Shown piece after piece: positions 1 through 8,597 of a DNA stretch of 64,000 nt. The position numbers and the translations under genes were made by a program. Positions within the stretch are counted from its first letter, which is position 1. Each line of letters starts with the position of its first letter. Below the pieces are notes generated by a model that was given only the letters and a program-made list of their open reading frames with translations, searched no databases and was not told the origin of the DNA. This stretch comes from Nostocoides sp. F2B08. Its GTDB lineage: Bacteria; Actinomycetota; Actinomycetes; Actinomycetales; Dermatophilaceae. The DNA lies in contig NZ_WESE01000002.1 of assembly GCF_009184895.1 (NCBI RefSeq), positions 248,001 to 312,000 on the forward strand, read 5' to 3'.

Positions 1-1136
1 TCCCTCCCTCGGGTCCGCGGGATCGGTGCGGTATCGGTCCAGGACTGGTACGTGGTCACGAGCTGGCGCGCCAGCGGCATCGGGCAGGGTTCGCGGCCGA
101 GGACGGACCGGGCCTGCTGCTCGGCGAGGCGGACGTCCTCCTGGTCGGCGACCCCGATCGCGCGCGCCTTGACGACGAGCGCCTCGAGCAGGGCGAGCAG
201 GTCGTCGTGCTCGTCGAGAGCCTCGGCGTACTCCTTCTCGGCGAAGCCGATCGCGCGCGAGACACGCTCCAGGCGGTCGATGTATGCGGTGATCGCCGCA
301 GGCGTCGACGGCACCGGACCGAGGGCGGCGACGTCGGGAACCGCATACCGCGGCGCGGGCTGGACGGTCCGGACGGTGCGCTCGACGAGCTCGGTGAGGT
401 CGGACTGGCGCTGCTCCAGCCGGGCCCGCATCCGCCGGGCGGTGGCGAGCGCATCCCTGGCCTCGCGACGCTGGGCGTTGCCGACGATGAGGTCGCGCTC
501 CATGCGCGCCAGCTCGTGCTCGAGCGGACCGATCAGACCTCCGACGTCGGCCCCTCGCTGGACCCGGGCGCCCACGTCGGCGACCCTGGTGGCCAGGGCC
601 TTCCACTTGTCGGCGACCCGTTCGCGGGCACCCGCGGGCTCGAGGAGGATCTGGTCGCGCAGCCGCTCGATCGCCGCGCGCGCCGACTTGACCCGCGCGA
701 TCTGCGCGTCCGCCGCGGGGTCGAGCGCGAGCTTGACCCGCACCTGGCTCGCGAGGGCGTCCGAGAGCCGGCAGGCCTCCGGGAGGGAGACGGTCAGCCC
801 TCCCGCCGCCGCGGTGTCGAGCCGACCCCAGAGCAGTGAGGACAGCTGTTCGCGCTCCGTGACGCCGACGCGTCCGCCGTCCCAGACCTCGAGGAGACGG
901 CGGTTGCGCTCGGAGACCGCCTGCCACAGCGCCATGGACAAGGTCATGTCGCTCGTCAGCTCGGTCCGTCGTTCCGAGCCCAGGGCGGCGGCGTCGAGCT
1001 CGTCCAGCTCGCTGCGGCGGGCCCGGAGCCACTCGTCGAGCAGTTGCAGGTACGCCTGCATCTCCTGTGGCTCGACGGGCTCGCCGAGCCGACCGGGGGC
1101 ATGGGGCGCCCGGACCGAGCTGATCGCCGGGGACAT
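1..1136 (-). CDS. Coiled-coil protein of the glnX-glnH operon, 3' end outside window
   Basis: An open frame starts at the ATG at 1136 (MSPAISSVRAP...) and runs off the left edge, giving about 378 residues. It is rich in Ala, Arg, Glu and Leu with long helical, heptad-like stretches (for example around ARMERDLIVGNAQRRE) and has no signal peptide or membrane segment. I do not recognise the family. The start lies one base after the glnH stop (TGA-G-ATG), so the two are translationally linked. In mycobacteria and corynebacteria the order glnX-glnH-pknG is conserved, so a PknG-type kinase probably follows off the edge and this protein may work with it. That is inference. Confidence 0.75.
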   Translation of the reverse strand, partial: MSPAISSVRAPHAPGRLGEPVEPQEMQAYLQLLDEWLRARRSELDELDAAALGSERRTELTSDMTLSMALWQAVSERNRRLLEVWDGGRVGVTEREQLSSLLWGRLDTAAAGGLTVSLPEACRLSDALASQVRVKLALDPAADAQIARVKSARAAIERLRDQILLEPAGARERVADKWKALATRVADVGARVQRGADVGGLIGPLEHELARMERDLIVGNAQRREARDALATARRMRARLEQRQSDLTELVERTVRTVQPAPRYAVPDVAALGPVPSTPAAITAYIDRLERVSRAIGFAEKEYAEALDEHDDLLALLEALVVKARAIGVADQEDVRLAEQQARSVLGREPCPMPLARQLVTTYQSWTDTAPIPRTRGR

Positions 1137-1137
1137 C

Positions 1138-2103
1138 TCAGCCCCGCCCGTAGACCGGAGTGGGCTGTCCTGTGCCCTCGCCGAGGGTCGGCGCGAGCCA
1201 GCGTTCGTAGGCGGCCTGCCAACGTCCGTCGTCGCGCATCTGCTCGAGGACGCCGTTGATGAAGGCGACCAGATCCGTGTCGTCGGCATTGACCCCGATG
1301 CCGTACGGCTCCTCGGTGAAGGCATCGCCGGAGAGGACCACCGCATACGGGTCCTGCGCGGCCAGACCGGCGAGGACGGTGTCGTCACCGGTGATCGCGT
1401 CGACCTCGCCGCGCTGGAACAGGACGAGGCACCCGGTGTGGTTCGAGGATCCGACGGGCACCGCGTCGGGTGCGAGGCGCATGAGGTTCTCCATGCTCGA
1501 GGTCGCGTTCGGCGCGCACACCCGCCGATCGGCGAGGCTGTCCAGGCCGGTGATGTCCGAGCCCTGCCGGACGAGGAGCTTCTGTCCCGAGCGGTAGTAC
1601 TCGGCGGAGAACGCGATCTCCTCCCAGCGCGAGCAGGTCATCGTCATGTTGCGCACGACGATGTCGACGTCGCCGCTCTCTAGCACGGGGATCCGGTCGG
1701 CGGCGGTGATGACGGTGAGCTGGATTCGTTCGGGGTCGCCGAAGATCGCCTCGGCCACGGCGCGGGCCATGTCGATGTCGAATCCCTCGATGTCCCCGGT
1801 CTGGGGGTTGCGGGAGCCGAGCAGGAAGGTGTCGGCCGAGACGCCGACGATGAGACGGCCCCGATCCTGGATCTCGGCCATCGTCGTGCCGTCGGGCATC
1901 GACCCGGGATCCGGGAGGGGGCTGAGCGGGTCATAGGACTGGGTGGCGTTGTCGCACGTCGGCGGGGCGGGCGCCGACGGGGCCGACGTGGCCGCGGTGG
2001 TCGGCTCGGCGGTCGGGACCGGGGTCGGCGCATAGCCGCAGGCGGTGGCGAGCAGCAGCGACGTCGCCGCGACGACGGTGGCCAGGGCGCGTGCGGGCCT
2101 CAT
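1138..2103 (-). CDS. glnH: Glutamate-binding lipoprotein GlnH (sensor of the PknG pathway)
   Basis: 321 residues. An N-terminal signal ends in a lipobox (LLLATAC, Cys at about residue 22), followed by a Pro/Thr/Ala-rich linker and then a family 3 periplasmic solute-binding domain (from about residue 80, starting DRGRLIVGVSADTFLLGSRNP; later RNMTMTCSRWEEIAFSAEYY). No ABC permease or ATPase is nearby. Instead it directly follows a four-helix membrane protein like GlnX. In mycobacteria GlnH binds Asp/Glu outside the membrane and signals through GlnX to the kinase PknG. The same role is inferred here from gene order. The start ATG is preceded by AGGAG within a duplicated 17-base module. Confidence 0.88.
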   Translation of the reverse strand: MRPARALATVVAATSLLLATACGYAPTPVPTAEPTTAATSAPSAPAPPTCDNATQSYDPLSPLPDPGSMPDGTTMAEIQDRGRLIVGVSADTFLLGSRNPQTGDIEGFDIDMARAVAEAIFGDPERIQLTVITAADRIPVLESGDVDIVVRNMTMTCSRWEEIAFSAEYYRSGQKLLVRQGSDITGLDSLADRRVCAPNATSSMENLMRLAPDAVPVGSSNHTGCLVLFQRGEVDAITGDDTVLAGLAAQDPYAVVLSGDAFTEEPYGIGVNADDTDLVAFINGVLEQMRDDGRWQAAYERWLAPTLGEGTGQPTPVYGRG

Positions 2104-2152
2104 CCGAACTCCTGCCTCATCCGAACTCCTGCCTCATCCGAACTCCCTGCGT
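2101..2152. repeat. 17-bp tandem repeat carrying RBS and ATG at the glnX/glnH junction
   Basis: On the minus strand a 17-base unit (TGAGGCAGGAGTTCGGA) occurs twice in full, preceded by a partial copy in the last codons of glnX and followed by the start of another copy at the glnH ATG. Each unit contains AGGAG, five bases, then ATG. Because 17 is not a multiple of three, only the last ATG (2103) is in frame with glnH. The first full copy also supplies the glnX stop codon. Confidence 0.85.
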
Positions 2153-3468
2153 CGCGCGATCATGCCCCAGGCGATCGCGGCGATCGCCAGGCCCGCCGCG
2201 AGAACCGTGCCGAGCGCCGCCACGACCACCCGCCAGCCACCCGCGGTCAGGCCCTCGGCCACCCGCTCGCTCGCCTCGGCCACGACGACCTCGGCCCGCT
2301 CGTCGAAGGCGTTGAACAGGTCGGACGCGGATCCCTCTTCGGTGGACACCGCCTGTTGGACGGCTCCCTCCCAGTCGCCACCCTCGTCCGCCTCCACGAT
2401 CGAGGCGTGCGCCACCGCGTAGGCCGCCCAGGCGTCGGTGAGCTCGGTGTCGTCGGCGACCAGATCCCGGACCCGGCCGTCGGCCCCGGCCCAGGCCTCC
2501 TCGAAGGCAGCGCCGGAACCGCGTGAGATCAGCCGCAGGCTCTCGTTCGACTTGGCGTCGTTGGCCGCCGTCTTCGCCGCGGAGGTCTGGACGGCGGTCG
2601 CGAAGTCGCCCTGCTGGAGCCGCTCGGAGTCCGTGCGAACGGACCAGGTGACCGCGGTCGCCGCGATCGTCAACAGGGCGACGACGGCGGCGGCACCGAC
2701 GAGACCGACGTTGAACCGGCGGTGGAAGACGTGCGCCAGGCGCTGGTTGAACCAGCCGAGGAAGAGCAGCACGATCACACCCGGCAACGCGACGACGATG
2801 GGCTGATGGGCACTGAACGCGCTCGTCGCGCGCTCCTCGTTCGCCGTGATCAGGGCGTCGAGGACCGGCAGGGTCTCCGCCCGCAGCTGCGCGCTGGCCT
2901 CGCGCAGGTACTGCGCCCCGACCGGCAGGCCCTGCCGGTTGTTGGCACGGGCCTGCTGCATCTGCTCGGCGTAGCGCAGCACCTGGGTGTTCAGGACGGC
3001 CAGGGCCTCCCGGTCGGCGGGCTGCGCATCGGCGGCGGCGATGATCAGGCCGTTGACCTCCTCGAGTGCGGCGTCGTACGCGGCCCGCTGCTCGGCGGGC
3101 TCCAGCCCTCCGACGAGGAAGGCGTTCGTCGCGATCGCGTCGGCCCGGAACAGGTTCGACTCGATCGCGTTGATGCGGGTCAGCTGGGCCGTGTTCGCGG
3201 CACCGGCCCGGCCCGCCTGGAAGCTTCCGGCGAGGAGCGCCACGGTGACCAGCGCCCAGACGGTCACCAGGACGATGAGCCCCGCCTGCCACCGCGCGAG
3301 GGCGGTGGGCACGTCGGACCCGCCCCGCAGCGACGGCAGCGAGGGGGTCGCGCTCGCGCCGACGGCGCCGGAGGTCGGTGCGACCGATGTCCCTGTCGGG
3401 GCCGGGCGGGTGGGCGGCGGAGGTGGAGCCGGTGCAGCCTGCACCCCGGTCCCGCCGGAGCTAGCCAT
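2134..3468 (-). CDS. glnX: Four-helix membrane protein GlnX
   Basis: 444 residues from the ATG at 3468, which has a strong AGGAGG ribosome site inside the end of the preceding ATPase gene (8-base overlap). The Pro/Ala-rich cytoplasmic N-terminus (1-58) is followed by a membrane helix (about 62-80), an extracytoplasmic helical domain, two helices (about 208-228 and 240-260), a second extracytoplasmic domain and a final helix (about 412-434) ending in RRREFG. This four-helix layout with two outside loops, directly before a GlnH-like lipoprotein, matches mycobacterial GlnX, which passes the amino-acid signal from GlnH to PknG. Family assignment is by topology and context. Confidence 0.82.
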   Translation of the reverse strand: MASSGGTGVQAAPAPPPPPTRPAPTGTSVAPTSGAVGASATPSLPSLRGGSDVPTALARWQAGLIVLVTVWALVTVALLAGSFQAGRAGAANTAQLTRINAIESNLFRADAIATNAFLVGGLEPAEQRAAYDAALEEVNGLIIAAADAQPADREALAVLNTQVLRYAEQMQQARANNRQGLPVGAQYLREASAQLRAETLPVLDALITANEERATSAFSAHQPIVVALPGVIVLLFLGWFNQRLAHVFHRRFNVGLVGAAAVVALLTIAATAVTWSVRTDSERLQQGDFATAVQTSAAKTAANDAKSNESLRLISRGSGAAFEEAWAGADGRVRDLVADDTELTDAWAAYAVAHASIVEADEGGDWEGAVQQAVSTEEGSASDLFNAFDERAEVVVAEASERVAEGLTAGGWRVVVAALGTVLAAGLAIAAIAWGMIARRREFG

Positions 3469-5182
3469 CACCGCCCTCCTCATCTGCGTCCTTCTCCTCT
3501 GCGTCCCTCCGGGACACGTCGTCCTGAGTCTCCATCGTGCCCGATGCCGTCCACTCGACGGCATCGGTGGGACCCCCGGTCTCACCCTGAGGCGAAGTCA
3601 GCTCGATCGGGAAGTCGTCGACGACGAGCGTGCGCAGCTGCTCGATGGTCGGCTCGTCCACGTCGCGCAGCCGCCAGGCGTGCCGGCCGATGGCCGCCTC
3701 GAGCTGGTTGCGGACGAAGCGGGCGTTGCCGAACTGCGGTCCCTTCGGCGTCCCCTCGACGATCGTGGTGAGCCGCTCCTCGACGTCCGCGTCCGCGTCG
3801 TAGTCGGCACCCGCCACCATGAGCCGGAAGATCGCCACGAGCTCGTCCTCGGTGTAGTCGGGAAACTCGATGTGGGTGCGGAAGCGGCTCGCGAGGCCGG
3901 GGTTCTCGGAGATGAAGAGCTCCATGGGCACCGGATAGCCGGCGACGATGACGACGAGGTCGTCGCGGTTGTCCTCCATCTCCTTGACGAGGGTGTCGAT
4001 CGCCTCGCGGCCGTACTGGTCGCCGCCGAGCGAGTAGGCCTCGTCGATGAACAGGACCCCGCCCTTGGCGCTCGCGCAGACCTCGGCCGTCTTCATCGCG
4101 GTCTGCCCGAGATAGCCGGCCACGAGCTCGCTGCGGTCGACCTCGACGAGCTGGCCCTTCGAGAGCAGCCCGACGGCGCGGTAGATGCCGCCCACGAGGC
4201 GCGCGACCGTCGTCTTGCCCGTCCCCGGGTTGCCGGTGAAGACGAGGTGCCGCGTGATGGTCGGGGACCGCAGCCCGGCCTCGACCCGCTTGCGCTCGAC
4301 CTGGAGCACGGCGGTCTGCCGGTGGATCTCGGCCTTGACCTCGGTCAGACCGACGAGCTCGTCCAGCTCGGCGAGAAGCTCTTCGACGGTCTTGACCGGC
4401 TCGGTGTCGTCGGCCGTCGCGGTGGCCGCCTCGGCCTCGGTCTCGGTCTCGGTCCGGGTCTCGGAATCGGTCGCCGCCGCCGGATCGACCTGGTCCCCGG
4501 GGCGTGCGCCGTCCGCGGCGTTGGTAGGCAGCGGCGGCGCCGACCGGGTGCCGGTCGTGAGGTCGAACGCTCCCGGTGCGTGCGAGTCGCCGTCGCCGAC
4601 GTCGAAGGCCGACCCGCTCGGCAGCCGGACGGCGGGGTCGTCGCGCAGGCCGCGGATCCGGCTCGAGACGTCCTTGAGCTCGTTCATCACCGAGGTCAGC
4701 AGCCGCTCCGCGGATGGCAGGTCGGGTGCGGAGCCGGGCGCGGGCACGCTCGGCGGCGTCGACGGCACCGGCCCGGCCGCCTGGCCCAGCTGGGCGGCGG
4801 CGGCGGTCGTCGCGTTCCCGAGCACCCGGGCGTTCTCGGCACCGAGACCGACGGCGGCCATCGCAACGTCGGCCAGGGCCCGCGCATACTCGGGCGCATA
4901 CCGGCTGCGGGTCAACGTCAGCTGCGCCATCGTCGGGGTCGGTGCGCCACGGTAGCGTCGCCCCCGGGACGCCGCCGACATGAAGTCCTCTGCGGTCCGG
5001 CCGCCGCCCGTCTCGCGGACCCAGTCCACGTATGCGCCGGTCGCCGGCTCGGCGACCGTCGCCGCGAGCGACTCGGCCTCGGCACGCGCGACGTCCTGGG
5101 ACACGCCTGCGGAGGCCGCGACCTCGAGGAGTGCCGCGAGGGCAGCGCTCAGCGTGGTCGGTCTGGTGTGGTCGGTCGACAT
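3461..5182 (-). CDS. AAA+ ATPase, CbxX/CfqX (SpoVK-like) family
   Basis: 573 residues from the ATG at 5182 (MSTDHTRPTT), which has a GAGGGA ribosome site; upstream in-frame codons lie in the spacer. The first 240 residues are a poorly conserved helical region plus an acidic linker rich in Thr/Glu. The AAA+ module follows: Walker A GNPGTGKTT near residue 320, Walker B VLFIDEAYSL near 380, sensor 1 VVIVAGY, and an arginine-finger region NPGLASRF near 430. The C-terminus is highly acidic (EEKDADEEGGDG). Members of this family remodel protein complexes. Here the gene sits between telA/XpaC-like genes and glnX, so a role in the same envelope/stress system is inferred. The last bases overlap glnX. 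Confidence 0.9.
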   Translation of the reverse strand: MSTDHTRPTTLSAALAALLEVAASAGVSQDVARAEAESLAATVAEPATGAYVDWVRETGGGRTAEDFMSAASRGRRYRGAPTPTMAQLTLTRSRYAPEYARALADVAMAAVGLGAENARVLGNATTAAAAQLGQAAGPVPSTPPSVPAPGSAPDLPSAERLLTSVMNELKDVSSRIRGLRDDPAVRLPSGSAFDVGDGDSHAPGAFDLTTGTRSAPPLPTNAADGARPGDQVDPAAATDSETRTETETEAEAATATADDTEPVKTVEELLAELDELVGLTEVKAEIHRQTAVLQVERKRVEAGLRSPTITRHLVFTGNPGTGKTTVARLVGGIYRAVGLLSKGQLVEVDRSELVAGYLGQTAMKTAEVCASAKGGVLFIDEAYSLGGDQYGREAIDTLVKEMEDNRDDLVVIVAGYPVPMELFISENPGLASRFRTHIEFPDYTEDELVAIFRLMVAGADYDADADVEERLTTIVEGTPKGPQFGNARFVRNQLEAAIGRHAWRLRDVDEPTIEQLRTLVVDDFPIELTSPQGETGGPTDAVEWTASGTMETQDDVSRRDAEEKDADEEGGDG

Positions 5183-5204
5183 ATTCGTCCCTCGGTGCGG
5201 CGGT

Positions 5205-5762
5205 CTACAGGTCCAGGGTGTTCGTCGACGTGTTCGTCGGCCGGGACGGCGGTGTGGTTCCCGACTCCCCCACATCCATCGTGCTCTGCGCCCCGTGGCC
5301 GAACTTCGCCTCGAGGAAGCGACCGTGCGCGATGAGGGCCTGCGCGTCGGCGCGGTTGGCGGCGTCGAAGATCTTGTCCATCGTCGCCGCGAGCAGGTCG
5401 AGCTGTTCGACGAGGATCATCAGCGCCGTCTTGTAGCCCTCGATGGGGCGGGTGTCGGCCCACTGCCGCGGCAGTCGCAGGTAGGCGTCGAGCGCCTCGG
5501 GCAGGTAGTCGGTGGCCGTCGTCATGACCGAGTAGCCGTCGTAGCTGCCGAGACCGATGTCACGCAGCCGGGGCAAGGTCTGCTCGATCGTCGTGCTGAT
5601 CCGCTGGACCCGGGCCCGGACGATGGGCGGGGCGTTCCGCTTGGACAACGAGTCGGCGACCTCGACCAGCGCCGCCCGGACGTCGTCCTCGGTCGGCGGG
5701 GCAGGGATGTCGGGACGCTCCGGCTCCTGCCGTCGTCCGCTCAGCCAGTCGAGGATCCCCAC
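5205..5762 (-). CDS. XpaC-like / TelA-partner protein
   Basis: 185 residues, GTG start at 5762, 25 bases after the telA stop. It is a soluble, helical protein with a low-complexity N-terminus (MGILDWLSGRRQEPERPDIPAPP) and a conserved-looking core containing GYSVMTTATDYLPEALDAYLRLP. It resembles the XpaC/halogen-hydrolase-like proteins that are often encoded beside TelA. The C-terminal tail is Thr/Ser/Asn-rich. The biochemical role of such partners is not established. The family call rests on weak similarity recalled by eye plus the telA neighbour. Confidence 0.6.
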   Translation of the reverse strand: MGILDWLSGRRQEPERPDIPAPPTEDDVRAALVEVADSLSKRNAPPIVRARVQRISTTIEQTLPRLRDIGLGSYDGYSVMTTATDYLPEALDAYLRLPRQWADTRPIEGYKTALMILVEQLDLLAATMDKIFDAANRADAQALIAHGRFLEAKFGHGAQSTMDVGESGTTPPSRPTNTSTNTLDL

Positions 5763-5787
5763 CTGTCCAACCGCTCCGCCCCGAGCC

Positions 5788-7026
5788 CTAGCGACCCGTG
5801 TCGCCGAGGTCGAGGGAGCCGCTGGCCTGGCGCTCGTCGTGCTTGCGCACCCGGTCGAGGTACTCCTTCGACTTCTCGACCTCGGTCTCGAGTGTGCCGA
5901 TGGTCGCGGCCATGGTGTCGAGCGCCTTGAGCTTGAAGGTGTCGATCGAGTCCATCGTCGCGTAGATGTTCGCGAAGGCCGCCTGGAGCTGCTCCATCCC
6001 GATCGTCGACGAGGCGGCCTGCTCCTGGATCGCCGCCGAGTTGTCGCGGAGCATCTCGGAGGTGCGCTGGATCATGCCCGACGTCGTCGTGTTCAGTGCG
6101 GTGATCTGGTCGAGCACGAGCTTCTGGTTGCCGAGCGCCTGGGCGACGATGACGGCCGTCCGCAGCGCCGCGACGGTGGTGGTCGAGGCCCGGTCGACAC
6201 CCTTGATGAGCTCGATGTTGTTCTTGATGATGATGTCGATCGCGAGGTAGCTCTGGATCGAGACGGCGAGCTGGGTGAGCAGGTCCTGATGCTTCTGCCG
6301 GACGTAGAACAGGACGTCCTGGCGCAGCGCGTCGGCCTCGGCCGGGTCGTTCAGCTCGATCTCGGCGATCCGCGCGGCGAGCCGGGAGTCGAGCCGCTCG
6401 GCGATGTAGATGTACTGGTTGAGCCGGCCCATGACGTTCCAGAGGTTCGTCTTCTCGAGGTTGAGCGCGACGTTGTCCTTGGTCAGCTCGTCCTGGCCGT
6501 TGCGCAGCGCGTGCAGGATGCCGTTGAGGTGCGACTGGCTCGACTGGTACTTGCGGAAGTAGTCGGTCATCCGGTCCCGCCCCGGGAGCCAGCTCGTCCA
6601 GCGGCTCGCCTTGCCACCCCCGCTCGGGTCGAGCTCCTCGACCGTGCGGCGCAGGTCGATGAGCGTCTTGCCGACCGTCGAGCCCTCCGAGAGACCGCCT
6701 TCCTGGAGCGCCCGAACCGGCCGCTCGAGCATCCGGTTGCTCGTCTCGGCGGCGCGCCGGATGTCGGCGTCGCCCATGGTCCGCACGTTCTCGGCCTGCC
6801 GTGCGAACTCGGGGCTCTTGGCCTCGGCGTTCGACAGGGCGGTCATGAACTCGTCGACCTTCGCGTCGAGCGCCGGCACCGCCTCCGGGGCGACCTGCGG
6901 CGCCATCTTCGGCGCCTGGGTGTCCCCGATCTGCGGCGGCGCCTCCGGGGCGGTGAGGACGAGCGCGTCCGGGGGCGTCAGGGGCTGGGCGGCCGCGGCG
7001 CCGCCGGGTCCGGGTGGCACAGTCAT
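5788..7026 (-). CDS. telA: Toxic anion resistance protein TelA family
   Basis: 412 residues from the ATG at 7026 (MTVPPGPGGAAAA). The -10-like TAGGCT lies seven bases before the ATG, so the transcript is probably leaderless, and this start is preferred to upstream codons that would run into the divergent gene. After a Pro/Ala-rich leader (about 1-60) comes the all-helical TelA domain with typical stretches such as DRMTDYFRKYQSSQSHLN and DIIIKNNIELIKGVDRAS. TelA/KlaA proteins are linked to tellurite and envelope-stress resistance, mechanism unclear. It heads the minus-strand operon telA, XpaC-like, AAA+, glnX, glnH and the coiled-coil gene. Confidence 0.88.
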   Translation of the reverse strand: MTVPPGPGGAAAAQPLTPPDALVLTAPEAPPQIGDTQAPKMAPQVAPEAVPALDAKVDEFMTALSNAEAKSPEFARQAENVRTMGDADIRRAAETSNRMLERPVRALQEGGLSEGSTVGKTLIDLRRTVEELDPSGGGKASRWTSWLPGRDRMTDYFRKYQSSQSHLNGILHALRNGQDELTKDNVALNLEKTNLWNVMGRLNQYIYIAERLDSRLAARIAEIELNDPAEADALRQDVLFYVRQKHQDLLTQLAVSIQSYLAIDIIIKNNIELIKGVDRASTTTVAALRTAVIVAQALGNQKLVLDQITALNTTTSGMIQRTSEMLRDNSAAIQEQAASSTIGMEQLQAAFANIYATMDSIDTFKLKALDTMAATIGTLETEVEKSKEYLDRVRKHDERQASGSLDLGDTGR

Positions 7027-7087
7027 ACCCGTCAGCCTAATCGCCTGGCTCGGCCTGCGGATCCTCCTTACGCATACGCTGGGGATC
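7027..7087. promoter_or_regulatory. Divergent leaderless promoters for telA and the DUF4921 gene
   Basis: Only 61 bases separate two divergent starts. On the minus strand TAGGCT is seven bases before the telA ATG. On the plus strand TACGCT (7075-7080) is seven bases before the GTG at 7088. A CGCATAC heptamer (7071-7077) overlaps the plus-strand -10 box. Confidence 0.55.
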
Positions 7088-8386
7088 GTGCTTCCCGAGG
7101 CCGCCCATCCCATCCGACGCATGGCGGACGGGACCGTCAAGCAGACCAACCCTTTCTCGGGCACGACGGTCTGGACGATCCCGGGCCGGGCGAACCGCCC
7201 GATCACCCCGACCGGCCCCGAACCGCAGCCGATCGACCCCGAGGCGAGCGGCGCATACTGCCCCTTCTGTGAGAAGCGCTATCTGGAGACGCCCCCGGAA
7301 CGGATGCGGTCGGTGGCCGGCGTGTGGCGGTATGCGCTCCCCGCCCCCGAGGTGGTCGCCGGCCCCGCGGACGTGCGGGTGATCCCGAACCTGTTCCAGA
7401 TCCTCGCCTATTCGTACTGGCACGAGAACTACGGCTACGAGGTCCCGCCGCCCGGGCTGCGGCACGCCGAGGCCTATCTCGCCGACCCGCTCGGCCGCGA
7501 CCACGTGTGCGCCATCGCGCGCACGCACGCGCTCGCCGGCGGGCTCACGGAGGAGGAGTGGGACGCGCTCGGCTCGAACGAGCAGGCCGACCGCGGTCGC
7601 TCGTTCTTCGGCAGCTGCCACGACCTCGTGATCCCCCGTCGCCACTTCGCCGACGGCGCGATGCTGACGACCGACCTCGCCGGCTCGGGCGCCCTGACGC
7701 CCGACGAGCACGCCGAGTACACCCGGGTGACCCTCGACGCCGCCGCCGCGCTGTACACCGGCAACGTGTACGCCGCCCACGTCGCGATCTTCCAGAACTG
7801 GCTGCGGCCGGCCGGCGCGTCCTTCGACCATCTCCACAAGCAGCTCGTCGCGATCGACGAGATCGGCGTGAGCATGCGCGAGGAGATCCGGCGGGTGCGG
7901 CGGAACCCGTGGCTGTACAACGACTTCGGCGTGGCCTACCCGAGGGCCGAGGGGCTCGTCGTCGCCGAGAACGAGCACGCCATCGCGATCGCCGGCTACG
8001 GCCACCGCTACCCCAGCCTCGAGGTCTACTCCCGCTCCGCCGCGCCGTCGCCGTGGCAGATGAGCCCCGCCGAGGTGCGCGGCTGGTCCGACCTGCTGCA
8101 CGCCTGCCACGTCGTCTCCGGCGCGGAGGTTCCGTGCAACGAGGAGTGGCACTACCGGCCTCCCGGCGTCGAGGTGTCGATGCCGCTGCGGGTCGTCGTC
8201 AAGTGGCGGATCTCGACGCTCGCCGGGTTCGAGGGGGGCACGAAGATCCACGTCAACACCATCGACCCGTGGACCATGCGCGAGCGCGCCGTCGCCGCCC
8301 TGCGCGAGGCCCGGGCGGCGGGGCGCGTCGCCGACATGGCGCTCGGCGACGACTGCCCCGCCGAGCCGCTGCGCTACGTGATCTGA
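7088..8386 (+). CDS. DUF4921 family protein (HIT/GalT-like)
   Basis: 432 residues. The GTG at 7088 is chosen because it sits exactly seven bases after a TACGCT -10 box; the ATG at 7121 (MADGTVKQTNPFSG) is the alternative. The protein starts with the family hallmark DGTVKQ-NPFSGT-VWT-PGR, then a zinc-ribbon-like CPFC motif, and has a histidine-triad-like FDHLHKQ sequence around residue 260, as in galactose-1-phosphate uridylyltransferase relatives. DUF4921 proteins have no settled function; a nucleotidyl transfer or hydrolysis reaction is plausible from the HIT-like motif. It is transcribed alone, divergent from telA. Confidence 0.85.
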   Translation: MLPEAAHPIRRMADGTVKQTNPFSGTTVWTIPGRANRPITPTGPEPQPIDPEASGAYCPFCEKRYLETPPERMRSVAGVWRYALPAPEVVAGPADVRVIPNLFQILAYSYWHENYGYEVPPPGLRHAEAYLADPLGRDHVCAIARTHALAGGLTEEEWDALGSNEQADRGRSFFGSCHDLVIPRRHFADGAMLTTDLAGSGALTPDEHAEYTRVTLDAAAALYTGNVYAAHVAIFQNWLRPAGASFDHLHKQLVAIDEIGVSMREEIRRVRRNPWLYNDFGVAYPRAEGLVVAENEHAIAIAGYGHRYPSLEVYSRSAAPSPWQMSPAEVRGWSDLLHACHVVSGAEVPCNEEWHYRPPGVEVSMPLRVVVKWRISTLAGFEGGTKIHVNTIDPWTMRERAVAALREARAAGRVADMALGDDCPAEPLRYVI

Positions 8387-8413
8387 GCCCGCGGGTCAGG
8401 CAGGACGCCCGGC

Positions 8414-8466
8414 CTTTTCTTCCGCGGGAAGGAAACCCTCGCTCCGGGAAGGATGGTTCCCTTCCC
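8414..8466. repeat. Left arm of a 53-bp imperfect inverted repeat around the DUF559 gene
   Basis: The outer 22 bases differ from the reverse complement of 9612-9633 at two positions only. Further in, GGGAA and TTCCC blocks recur at identical spacing (10 bases, GGGAA, 11 bases, TTCCC) in both arms. The arm lies 28 bases after the stop of the DUF4921 gene. Confidence 0.75.
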
Positions 8467-8597
8467 AATGCCACGGTTTCGTTCCGGGAGTCGACAACGA
8501 ACCGGTTCTCCACACGTGAACCGCGTGTCGGCCGCGTCGTCCACATCCCACCATATGGCCGTTGCGGAGGCTCTCCTCCCTTCAGCACCCTGTCCGC

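Noticed and set aside
1138-2103. Binding protein of a glutamate ABC importer
   Set aside because: No permease or ATPase genes are adjacent; the GlnX-like membrane gene points to the PknG sensor pathway.
8414-8466. Considered as an ordinary terminator for the DUF4921 gene
   Set aside because: The short TTCCGCGGGAA palindrome could terminate, but the match to 9581-9633 over the whole arm is better explained as a repeat pair.
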